A stretch of DNA of 64,000 nucleotides from Chaetorhynchus papuensis (Eukaryota > Chordata > Aves > Passeriformes > Rhipiduridae). Positions within the stretch are counted from its first letter, which is position 1, and each line of letters begins with the position of its first letter. The position numbers and the translations under genes were made by a program. Of the stretch, positions 51,901 through 63,900 are shown piece after piece. The notes under the pieces were generated by a model. It did not search any database, was not told the DNA's origin, and saw only the letters and a list, made by a program, of their open reading frames with translations. The stretch lies in contig VWYX01001144.1 in assembly GCA_013396525.1 (NCBI GenBank), positions 179,645 through 243,644 of the forward strand, read 5' to 3'.

Positions 51901-54900
51901 GGATCCAGGCTCCTGCCATGGGGAATGGGATCCAGGCTCCTGCCATGGGGAATGGGATCTGTGCTCCTGCCATGGGGAATGGGATCCAGGCTCCTGCCAT
52001 GGGGAATGGGATCTGTGCTCCTGCCATGGGGAATGGGATCCAGGCTCCTGTCCTGGGGAATGGGATCCAGGCTGCTCCTGCCATGGGGAATGGGATCCAG
52101 GCTCCTGCCCTGGGGAATGGGATCCAGGCTCCTGCCATGGGGAATGGGATCCAGGCTCCTGTCATGGGGAATGGGATCCAGGCTCCTGCCATGGGGAATG
52201 GGATCTGTGCTCCTGCCACGGGGAATGGGATCTGTTCTCCTGCCATGGGGAATGGGATCTGTTCTCCTGCCGTGGGGAATGGGATCCAGGCTCCTGCCAC
52301 GGGGAATGGGATCTGTTCTCCTGCCATGGGGAATGGGATCTGTTCTCCTGCCCTGGGGAATGGGATCCAGGCTCCTGCCATGGCTGAGCTGAGCGACCCA
52401 GCACCGTGTGTTCCCACAGGGATGCAGCAGGAACCCAAATCAGCTCCGTGCTGACAGCAAGGCAGGCCCCAAGTCTCCTGAGCTCCCCAGGCCATCTGTG
52501 AGCCCAGACCCCACAGTCACATTTGTACCTGTGGTTGCCCCACTGTGCCCTCACCAGTGTCACCTCGTATTTCCAAGGGCTCGTACTGGCTCTGGAAGGG
52601 TGTGAGGGAGCTGTGTCTCTGTGGGGTTTGTCCTTGGTTTCCTCTGTGAAATGACTTTCAGTTGCATCAAGATTTTTGGGTGTTGCAGAAAGAGAATGTG
52701 TAGGATACGAGGGCTCTTCCTGGTGTGCTTGTGCTGCTGGTCTCATTTAAAGCTGGCTGGGACAGACAAGCATTTCCACAGGTCAGGCTCTGTACACTCA
52801 TCACCCCCCAAAAAACATTCCCCCATAAGGTGGGCAGAACCCCCAGCAAAGAGCAGAGCTGTGCAGGATGCCAAGTGGATGCCCATGGCAGGGAGAGTTT
52901 GTCTTATTTGTGAAAAATAGAGCTGGGAAGTCCTCCTTCTGCTTTCAGGACAAAGTTTATTTTACAGTTTGCAAAAAAAGCCAGGCAATTGAGGTGTTCT
53001 GGCAGATTTTCCTTATGGGTTTATTTCAAACTGTGAAGTATGTTCAGTGTGAAATATTTCAGCTGCCATTTCCTTAAGCTGTGCAAGACTAATGATATCC
53101 ATCACTCATGCCCAAAGTGATGGATCTCCAGCGAGCCAGGACGTAAGAGAGATTTCAAGAGAGAGGGATTAGTGATATTTAAAATAAATAAATGAGGAGA
53201 GACCGAAAGCAAAGTTAGGTTGGAATTTTCTGCAGTGGAAGCCCTCGCAGTATGTTTAGGCAGAATGTGGAGGGCTGGCATTTGTGCTTAATTCGGTGCT
53301 TGTGTTAGTGCAGTTCCCCTTAAAATGTGGCTTGTTTGAAGCAGTCCAGCTCTAAGAACTCGTCTGGGGGTGGCAAACTCTTCCTGCAGAGATGAAGTAG
53401 CACTCAAGTTTTGCATTAGTTTGTGCTGGCAGCCTGGCCGGATAACCCGAGCGAGCTGAGGTCCCTGCAACGATTCCTCTCTGGTGTTGGAATAAAATGT
53501 TCTGAGTTGAAGCCAGATCTCTGAGCTTTCTCCTCTTTCTGGAGGGACTTTCCTCTCTGAAATCTCCCTGGCTCGCCAAGTTCACGGGGTGTTTTCTGTG
53601 CGCTGGCATTAGAGAAATGGGGAAGGACACGACAGCAGTTTGCTTTAATTGGTGAGGTGTTTGCTGGGGCTTTGCTCTCCCTGATTTCTGGGTAGTCCAG
53701 AGCTTGTTTTGCTGGGGAATTCTTTGGGATGTGTTGGGATGGCCTGGCAGGGCTCGGTGGCTGATGAAACAGCCCTGGGAGGGTGCGGCCCCGGGAACGC
53801 TCCGAGCTCCGCGGGCTGACGGCAACCCCGGAGCGGCTCCTGCAGCCAAGGCTGCCTGAGGCCAGGCCACCCCTCGTGGGGAGCAAACACAGCTGAGCAG
53901 AGCCTGCTCAAACCCAGGGCCTGCAGCTGGGTTTTGGTGCTGCTCCTCACAAGGACAGTCAGACAGCCCAGCCTGGAACTGGCCTGGGGTGGAAAGTCAA
54001 GCTGTTCCATGAGAAACAATCCAACTGTTGTTCCTTTTCCTGGCTGGCAAAACAGTCGTGACTTCAGGGCAGAGCCAGGTAACAGGGTAGGGAGAGGTGT
54101 TCCCAGTAAGGGGGACAGCACATACTGGCCAAACTGGCAAGGCTTTCAGAGGCAAGAGCTAGAAATCAGCTGCCTTCAGCTGCTGCCTTTTTTTTTTCCC
54201 ATTTAACAATCCTACACTGGGCACAAGCTCACTCATCATTAAATTTACTGTGGATTAGTTACATTTCTAGTGGATTAGCTACCTGGGTCTGTCCTCTGTA
54301 CACCTTGCACAAAGGTTCCAGGCTGCTGTGCTTTATGGTTTCACTCTTCAAAGGACAGATGTCAGTTCTGCTGGCTAAAATCCAATTTGTTACCCACTGC
54401 TGGTATGAGAGACACGTTAAGGAGCATTTGTCCCTGCCTTGTGGTTATCCTGCCTCCATAATCCCACCCCCCTGAACTGCTGGGGAGTTAGCTGAGCTTC
54501 TCTTCCACTCATCATTAGAAATTATGTATATTACATATGTCAAAGGTCTCGGAATTAAATGCTAATGCCAGGAAATGTGCCTGTTCTTTGCTGATTTATT
54601 TTTTTTTAATGTGGTTCCACAATCCAGCTTGTTAATGATTTGCAATATTTAAGAACATGCCAAAAAATACCCACCACAGAAAATGGTATTAATGCTGAAT
54701 AAAAAGCCAGCAAGCAGAAATGGTATTTTCAGTTTAGCATGGAACATTAGGTAAACATTTCACAGAGTATGTAAATAGTCAGAAGGGAAGAGGAGTCCAG
54801 GTTCCTGGGAATAACTACAGAAGAGGCACAAACTTAAAAAAACACGAGTGACTGGAAGTTAGCGACATAAAAAGGAGCTTAACCACATGTTTCTAACAGT

Positions 54901-57900
54901 TGTTAACCACTGGAATAGACCACAGACAGAACAGTTCATCATCTCTGACACTTTCTCAAAAAAAATGGATTCTTTTCTCAAAAAAACCCATGAAACACAG
55001 GCTGAGGTGGTGAGGGAGCTCGAGGGGCTGCTGGTGCTCCGGGGTGGGCCAGGCTGTAGCTGGTCAAGGTGCTGCAATTGAAACCTGGCCTTTCATTTCT
55101 TCTCCAGAGAAATCCATTTCTTTGGCTTTGCAGCTTTTCTTCTGCACGTGTTGTGTGGGCCAGGAGACAGAGTCATAGGTGCTGGTGGTATTTATGTGCT
55201 GACCCCCTTTGGCCCCGAGGGGAGGCACTGGAGGGGCAGAGGTGTCGGGGAGATATCCTGCTCTGCACGAGGCTTCTGGCTGGAATTCCCTGGGAGCAGA
55301 GTTGGGTGATGGGGAGGAGGAGGAGGTTATTCCCCAGGTTTGCTGGTAGCTGGTGTTGTGAGTTGATGTGCTCTGTGGTGCTTTACGTGGCTGTCAGGAG
55401 GAGCAGGGGCGTGGCTGCTCTGCAGGCGTGGTGCCTACGCTGGGCTCTCCTTCCATCCCCTTGAAGCAATGGATGTGTGCAGGTGGTGGCTGCTCCCTCC
55501 TTAAAAGTGATGGGGAGCTCTGTGGCCATGTCCTCGCTCGCAGGGAGTGAGTGAGGATCTGTCCTGTCAGCCACTCGTGCTCTGTTGGAATCCTGGGGTT
55601 TAGGTTTATGGAATAGAGTAATGTATATTGTAATGTAATGTATATGCATGGGGCAGGATGGAGGATTTTGGGTGTGGGTTTGCTCTTCTTCTTTCTTTGT
55701 CGTAAATCTGAGTGTTTTGTCATGGGGTCACTTTTTAACAGTGCTCGTCACGTGGGCTGGGTTTGGCTTTCCTTCTGTGGCTGTGTAATTAATTAATTAA
55801 CGACCATCCCATTATCTCGGCGCTGTTGCCTCAGAGCGGCCGCGGTTCATTTGCTCGGGAGGGTGCTGTGCTGTGCTCTGGAGATCTGCCCTGAGCTGTG
55901 GGCACTCCTCAAGCTTTGCTGAGCCTGAGTTCGTGGGGCAAACCTCACCTCTGCTGCTGTGGCTCCTGCCCAGGGGCAGTGACTGAACAGACATTAACAA
56001 CGCAAGGTTGAAATAAAATGCAGTTTCATATTGCATGAGTTTAGCACTCTGTAAGAATGCCAGAATGGTTCAGGTTGGAGGGAACCTTAAATATCATCTA
56101 CTTCCAACCATGGGCCAGGGACACCTTCCACTGTCCCAGGCTGCTCCCAGCCCCAATGTCCAGCCTGGCCTTGGGCACTGCCAGGGATCCAGGGGCAGCC
56201 CCAGCTGCTCTGGGCACCCTGTGCCAGGGCCTGCCCACCCTCCCAGGGAACAATTCCATCCCAATATCCCCCCTAACCCTGCCCTCTGGCAGTGGGAAGC
56301 CATTCCCTGTGTCCTGTCCCTCCATCCCTTGTCACAAATCCCTCTCTGGCCTTCACTGCCCATGTCTCCAGTTCCAGATGGAGCTGTGTCTCCAGTGCCT
56401 CTCAGACAGCTTTTCCATGCTGGGACAGGCAGACACAGCCCGTACTGGTTTGCTGTGGGACACAGTTCCCTGCCCTGCAGTAGGTTTTTAGGAGCTCCCA
56501 GGCCCCAGAGTGATGGTGACTGGATCCTCAGGGATGGCTGGTGTCAGATGCTGCAGTGTCAGGGCTGTGTTTAAAGCTGTGTTCCTCAAAATCCCACAGG
56601 AGTGTGGGGGTTGGCTGTTCCTCCACACTTGCTCTTTCAGCAGCCTGTGGTTCCATGGTGTCTGTACACAAGCCAGGACCCCAGCAGACGGTGCTCTAAA
56701 ATGGCCACTCGATTTCCGTTTTAAAAAGGGAGATTTCTCCACTTTCTGCTTCAGGGCTATATCTGTAAATAAAATTTTAGGATTTCTGTCATAATTATCA
56801 CCACCCGTTACCTGCTCAAGCGCAACTTGCAAGATCACACCTCTTAAAATACAGTATCTTTGGGAGCTGGCATGTGGTTGATTCATATGTGTGAAGGTGT
56901 TAGGCATCCTGACCTAAACTGAAACAATCATTTGGTGACACCCCTTCAGAGTATGCACAGCATGCACAAAAAGCTTTACTGGAAATGCTCCTTTCATTTG
57001 GGTTTTTTTTTCTCTGAAGCGCAGTGGAAACTCAGTTAAGAAGCTTGAAAAGACGACAAAAATCAAGTCTGTCAGCAAGCAGTAATTACTCTCATAAAAG
57101 GTATTTCTTTAGTGTGGTTCATTAAAAAAAAGGCTTTTCCTTCAGCACGGCTTCATCACAGGGAAACTCCTCCTGTCTGGGCTCTGGAGATGTGACAGCC
57201 AGGTCATGGCCATCGCTGCCTGATAAGCAAATCCTTATTTCAGGATTTTTCAGAAAGTGCTTGGCCTTTCTAGAGCCCGTGGCTTCTGCTGGTCTGTCTG
57301 TGAATTGTTGTTATTGTTGCTGTTATTATTTGTCATCTTGGTAGAGTGACGTTTGCAGGATGCTCCTCAGATACGAACTCCTCTCTCTGTCCCTGTAGCC
57401 ACCAAGAAACAGAGTTAGTTCAGGCTTGGCTGCCTCAGCCACCCCGTTACTGAGGGGTTTGGTTGTTGGTCAGCCTCACCCTCCTCCCAGGGAAGGATTT
57501 CTTGAGTATATCTAATCTAAGTCAGCCCTCCATCAGTTTGGAGCCATGGGAGCACATTGTGAGAAAACACTCAAATTGTCGATATCAAGTCTCGGATTAG
57601 ATATTTTATTTTTGCTGTACCAATACCAGTAAATGAACTGGGCACATCACAGGCCCAGCACTGTTTGGGCAGAGGGCATGTCCTGCAGTGCTCTGGCAGC
57701 CCTGCTTTGCTGCACTCCGTGGGTGGGACTCAGGAAGGGGTACTGGTGTGACTGTCTTAGTGGATTTGGGATGTCTGTCCTGGGTTGTTCTCCTGTCTCT
57801 CCTCTCTCTCAATCACTGGAAGTAAACACAGTCTTCAGAGTTAACCTGAGGTGCCGAGGGCAGGTGGGAGGTGTTGCAGTGGAGGGAGGGATAGCTCGTG

Positions 57901-60900
57901 AATATTGACCACGTTCTTTAAATAGCCACGCTCCTGCTCTGCCCGTAATCAAAGCCACAGCTCTGGGAGTGTTCAAAGTCACTCCGAGTGTTCCCGGTGC
58001 AGCTGCTGGGGAGTGATCAAAGGCAGCAGCAGCCACGGCCCCGTGTGCTCCGCAGCGGAGCGGGCAGGATATATTGCCATTCCCATTTTAATTTGTTTTT
58101 TCAATAAATCAGGCTTCATTCCTATTCATCATGTAAAGCTGTTGGATGGCGAGCCGCTGCAGAATGCTAACTAATTTCATAATGCTCTGCATAAGGTGAC
58201 CCACTTACAAGTTCATCCTTCAGTCGTGTTTAAGCTCTGGTCCTGATTTATGTAACAGCATATTGGTTTCATCAAGAGTTGTCTGATCACTCACTGTGTT
58301 GGCTCCTTCTTGACCTGTGCATGATTTGTATTCTCCTCGATTTTAGGGAGAACTTTCTGTCTCCGTGCACATATGTGCAGAAGAAGAGTAATAAACCTTC
58401 TTAAAAGCAGCGCTTTGAGTTTTTCTGTCACTTAAAGATATATTGGAGTGGGAACTAAAAGGAGTTTTAAGGAGCCTGCTGCAGGCAGGGCAGGGGAAGC
58501 TCGGCACGAGATGTCCCTCACGGCATCACCCTGTTTGTACATTTTTGGGCTGTGATTAACAGTGGCTGTTGTGTGTTGTGAGTCACAGTCCCTTGGATTC
58601 GAGGGTGGGAAGGCAGGACGGTTCTTTCTCCTCTGCATTTTGCTCATACCCTTTCGTTTCTGAACTGAGAATCAAATTACAGGGAATTCCCTTCTCCTTA
58701 CCTTGATTCATGGTACTTACCTTATCTCCCTTGTTGAGAGTGAGGTGTGCTGCCCAAATGTATCAGGCTGGTGCGATTTATTGCCCTCGCTTCTCTTTAA
58801 ATCTGTATTTGAAGTTGTTAATGAGGGACTTAGCAAAGCTGAGATGCTGTGGCTGCCTTACCATAAACTCTAAGTTTCCATTGCTGTGGGTTCCAGTTTG
58901 CTGACAACTACTGAAGCTCCCAGTCCTGCAGGATACCACACAGTGCAGAAAGGTGGAATTGTCTGGATTCAGAGCTGTGTATGGAGCTACAGGTGCTGTT
59001 CCTTTTGTCTTGTAGCACTCCTTCTTCTGCCGGCTGACGGAAGATAAGAAATCTGAGAAGTTCTTCAAGGTTTTTTATGATCGCATGAAAGTGGCACAGC
59101 AAGAAATCAAGGCAACTGTCACAGTCAACACCAGTGACTTAGGAAACAAAAAGAAAGATGAAGACTCAGACAGAGATGTCCCCAACAGGAAAAGAGGTAA
59201 TCCTCAGTCATTCCCTTTCCGAACTGACAGGAGAGTGCAGTGTGTTTTGAACTCGTTTCAGTTGATGCAGCAATGCTCTGATCTCTGATCCCACAGAGCA
59301 AAGTTCAGACATCAGTGGTGCCCTGGCTCGGGATTTCAAGAGCTTCATCCTCTCTTCAACCATTTGTGAGGTTGTGCTATTGAAATGAGGAAAAGTCTTT
59401 CTGAGCTGAGACTGTGCTGCCTTGTCTCGTGACAAGCTGGCCAAACCTGATCCGTAGTAACGACCCTGGACTGTGGGTTGTGGTCAGTGCCTTCTCTAAC
59501 AATTAGCGAAGAAATCCTAATTTTGTTCAGAAGCAGGTCCTTTTACCATAACTCCTGCTAGTGCTGGATGTGTGTGCCCTAACCAATTAACCCCCAGGTT
59601 TATAACCCCGCTGTGGTTGGTGTACGAGGCGCAGAGTGCCACACGAGCCCCTCACCTGCACTAAACATCCTCACCCGAGAGCTGCTGCCGTGGGAGCGTG
59701 TGAGCACCTGTCCTCCGAGCTGCCTTTACCCAGCTGCCCTGAGGGAGACGTGTCCCTGTGTGTTGCAGTGAGGGAGCCCATGACCCAGATCACGGAGGAG
59801 GTGCGGGACCAGCTGCTGGAGGCGTCGGCGGCCACGCGGAAGGCGTACAACACCTACCGCAGGGAGGCCGACCCCGAGGAGCACTACTCGGCCGGAGAGG
59901 GAGCCCAGGCTGCGGCAGACAAGAGCAAGGACGAGCTGGAGATGAGCGCTGTCATCTCCATCATGCAGCCCATCCTGCGCTTCCTGCAGCTGCTCTGTGA
60001 AAACCACAACCGGGATTTGCAGGTACCGCCCGGCTCCGGGCAGGTGTGCTCGGGCTGTCTTGTGCATTCGCTGCTGCCACACCATTATCCCTAATCCCAG
60101 GCCTTTTTAAATGGATTATGGAACCAATTATTCTCTCTGGTCTTGAAGTTAATCCAAAAAAAAGTACTTAACACCTTGCTGGACTGATGTGAGGAAGTCC
60201 AGTTATCCAGTGGTCTTTATAAAAAGTGGTGGGATCAACACTTCCTGGGGTTTTTAAAGAGCATGTGTCAAAAGCAAGCAAATGTTGTACTGTGAAGTTA
60301 CTGAATTGCCTTTGAGAGGGGAGGGAAAGAAAGAAAAATCATGCAGGAAGTGAAGAGGGCATTGGGACTTTGGTTCCTCGAGCTTAACTTCCCAGTCACC
60401 AAGTTCTGCTGGGTTTCCATGGATCTATTCATGTGCCTAGAGTTGAACACGTGGTGAAGGTGTCAGGAAAGCCTCAGCTGGAGATGAATCTGCTGAGGGA
60501 CGTGAAGAGCAATGAGAAGGGTTTCTGGGTTGTATCCACACAAGAGGAGATAGGGAGAGGGGGGTTTGCTGTGCAATGGGCAGAGCCCCTGGTGCCAAAG
60601 GACACGGAGAAGGTCAGGGAGCTCAGTGCCACCTTTACCTTGCTCTTCACCAATGAGACTGGCCTTCACCAACTCTACTTCTCCAAGACCCTGGTGAGGT
60701 CTGGAGCAGGGGAGTCTTACTCTTGGTGGAGAATTGGGATGGGAAACATCTACACAAGCTGGATGTGCATTTAAACAAGCTGGATGCCCCAGGCTCCATG
60801 TGGAATTCTGGCTCCAGTCCTGGGCTCCCAAATCCAGCAGAGAGTCTCAGAGACAACTGATGGGCAAGGAGAGGCAGGGGGAGCTGCGAGAGGTAAGGAT

Positions 60901-63900
60901 GGAGAACAGGAGGCTCAGGATCTGTCACCATTTGTGCAGACACCTGATGGGGGCTGTGGAGAGGAGGGGGCCAGGCTCTGCTCCGGCTGCCCCGTGACAG
61001 GGGTTGGAGTTTGCAGTGTCCAAAGGTCCCGGCAGCCTCAGCTGTCCTGTGCTGCCCTGGGATGTGTTTGTAGAATTCCAGGGAGCCCAGAGCAGGTTCC
61101 CCCTTACCAAGGGGCTGCAATTGGGATGATTTCTGTTCAGCGCAGCCGGCTGGGTTGGGATCGAGGAGCTGGTGAGGCGCCGTACAATGTGCTAAATGCC
61201 CTCATAAAGAGCAATAATTGCCTTGATTGCACATTGTTCCCTGGCCGGCGGGAGCGTGGGACCCCGCGTGAGAGCTTTGCAGAGCTGCCAAATCGCTTCC
61301 TGCGAGCGGGAATGCCCCGGCAGCACGTGGGATCACAGCTGCACGGAGCCGTCCCTGTGCTCCAGCCCGGCGTTCTGGGAGCATCCCCGAGTGCCCAGGT
61401 TATACACATCAGCCTTTCCCTCATTTTGAAGAAGAGGAGCTCTTTGATGTGTGTGCTGTCAGAGGGTTTTCCTGCCGGAGCCGAGCAGGCCGGCGGTTCC
61501 CGTGGCACGATTCCAAACCGCACGCACAGGATCCGCTGCTGCCTTTGGCGAGGCACCCGCAGCTATAGGGGAGCAGCTGAGCTCCAGCCAGTGCACAGAC
61601 TTGGCCTGAGCTCTTCCCTGTCCTGAACAATTCGATTTCCCAAACAGCAGGTAGTTGTAGTCAGCTCTGAGAGAAAAAGGGATTTCTTTTTTTTTTTAAC
61701 CAAAAAAAAAAAAAAAAAAGGGAGAACAATTTTTCCAGTGTAATCCTCTTGCTGCCTGCCTGCCTCGAGGTTTGTCCTTCTCCCTCAGCCCCAAAGGGGG
61801 AGGCAGGAGTGGCTGATCTTCCAAAATCTTGGTGTCTGCAGCTGGTGCATGTAACTGAGCTGCCTGCAGTAGTGCCAGAGGACTCTCTGCCTAAAGGAGC
61901 AAGGGAGGACCGTGCTGTGGGGTCTGTGTGTGTCCCAGAACTGCACGTTATATTTGAATGAGGGTCACCTGCCCGGTGCAGCTGTGGGCTGGGCACACCG
62001 AGCCTTTCCAGGCTGTTGGCAGCTGTGGGAGCTGATGTGCAAACACAGGGAACTGCAAGTCATGCTGGAGGAGCTGCTGTGTGCCAGAGGAGGAGGAGGA
62101 GGAGGAGGTCTCTGGGATGCTCAGGCAGCTGCAGTGCTGTGCCCTCTGCATCAGTCAGTCCTTCCCTTCCCAGACTGAGCCCGTTTGCTCCGTGTGGATG
62201 CTGTTCCCTCCAGCCCTCCATGGGCTGAGCTGCAGTACCCTCTCCATATGAATGCAAGGACTGGGATGAACGGGTGGGTGCATATTTTCCATGTGTTCCA
62301 GCTGAATCTGCCTGTGGCTGCTCATTCTGGATGCAGGGTCAGTCAGAGGGTCCACACCTCAGGGTCATTCCCACGGAGAGCAGTGGGATGGCACACTCAG
62401 TACTGAAGGGTTGTGTTCCCACTCCGTAGCCTGTGAGATGCTCTGGATGACTGAAAATGAAGAGCTCACTCTGTCCTGGCTGAGACAGCAGCAGACACTC
62501 CCTGGGGCAGTTTCTCACAGTGCAGCAGGGGTTTGTTTTCTACAATTTTTTTCCTTCCCCTTGTTTTAGCCTAACAATGTCCTCCTGCCTCTTGTGCCTC
62601 ATTGCTCTTCTCTCCTTATTGACTGGATCAAGCAGCTCAGGTAAAAGATATTCTGTAATCAGAATAAATGCTGTGCTGCAGCCAGGGAGCATTTTACTTC
62701 CTCACTTTGGGTATTACCCTTTTGTTTTGCTTTTCTTCCTGGAGGGAAGGCACGAGCTCCGATTTCTGTAGGATCAACCTTTTTTGCGTTCTGACAAGTT
62801 AATCAGAAGTCAGGATACCAAATGAGCAATCAGCTGAAATGTGCTGAATCACTGTCACCTTTAGTCTGCGTTCATAGACAGCGTTTTCCTTTTTTAGCTT
62901 CGCCTTCCATTGAATCTGCAACTTCTCTCTCTGTAAAAGATTCATTAGCCTGACTCAGGCAGAGACAGCCAGGGACCAGAGCTGCTCTCTGGGCTGGCAG
63001 GAAAGACCCTGCTGTTTCTGTACTCCTGTGTCTCCTGTTCCCCTGAGGGCTTTTTCACCCTGGAATTGCTACCTGCTAGAATTAAGCTAAATAAGAGTTT
63101 TCCTGCTGAAGCTTCAAGGAAAAGCAAGTGGTAGTGGCTGCCAGTCTTTGTAGCACTGCTGGGAATGCACTGGCAAACAGCATCCGAGTCACTGGGAAAT
63201 TGGTTTTCTTTAGTTGTCCTTTAGTTTTGGATGGGTTTGGTGCTTTTTTTTTCATTTGGAATACAGGAGAGCAGACAGCTGTTAAATCCACGCCTGGAAA
63301 TCTGGCTTTTCATTAGAGGAGCTGCTCCTAATCAGCAGCCTCAAGCAGGAATTACAGTAATTATATGGGAAGAAGTGCAGTGGAGAGAATTGCATTTCAG
63401 GGCACCTTCCTTCACGGTGTGCACTCAGGTGCCTCGTGTGCAGGTGGAGCTGCTGAGAGACCCCAGCCAGGGTATCTCTGCTTCCACCTTGGAGAGAGGT
63501 CTGGCAGGAGGGAGCCTTGGGCAGTGGTCGGCAGGGAAATGCAGCAGGTGGAGTGAAGCTCCCAGGCTCCGGGGAGCTTCCCAGAGCGCCTGTTCCGGGC
63601 TGGGTGTCAGGCTCTAATGGATCTCTCTGTTTATGGGATGCACTCTGTTTATTGCTGTGCAACGTGAAGCCAGCAAGCTGCTCAGGAGAGCAGCACGTTG
63701 CAAATAAGCCCTGCAAAGAGGCTTAAACTGCTTGTACAGTGAAACCAGAGCACTCCACCGTGCAGTGCACTTGGGGACAGATGAACTTAGTAAATACCAT
63801 CAGCCAAACTGCAGTTTGCACGGTTGTTCCCCTCCCTCACGGCTCTGACACTCTCCTCACAGAATTTCCTACGCTGCCAGAACAACAAGACAAACTACAA

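Larger units (their letters stand above)
44600..59015 (+). other. ITPR1: ITPR1 14.4-kb intron
   Basis: The longest intron here. It holds the 27-bp minisatellite (51622-52386), a CR1 (56054-56420), a T20 run (50360-50380) and several AT-rich islands without recognised repeats (for example 54480-54800 and 58040-58420). All open frames in it lack recognisable protein similarity. Confidence 0.85.
60023..63862 (+). other. ITPR1: ITPR1 intron (3.8 kb)
   Basis: It contains a sense CR1 with a piece of its ORF2 (60432-61075), T and A runs (61687-61720), and a (GGA)n run near 62091-62108. The segment 61150-61330 may be a conserved element. 62200-63860 shows nothing recognised. Confidence 0.85.

Noticed and set aside
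51470..52454. Long open frames (305, 295 and 289 residues) encoding 9-residue repeats
   Set aside because: They arise because a 27-bp tandem unit lacks stops in all frames. They sit in an intron, have no flanking coding signal, and all three + frames plus minus frames stay open equally.
55785..55802. (AATT)n palindrome resembling an HNF1 site
   Set aside because: It is a short simple repeat; the consensus match is incomplete and context gives no support.
57466..57560. Possible old CR1 fragment (CTCCTCCCAGGGAAGGATTT)
   Set aside because: The resemblance to internal CR1 is partial, the 3' end motif is missing and the order cannot be confirmed by eye.
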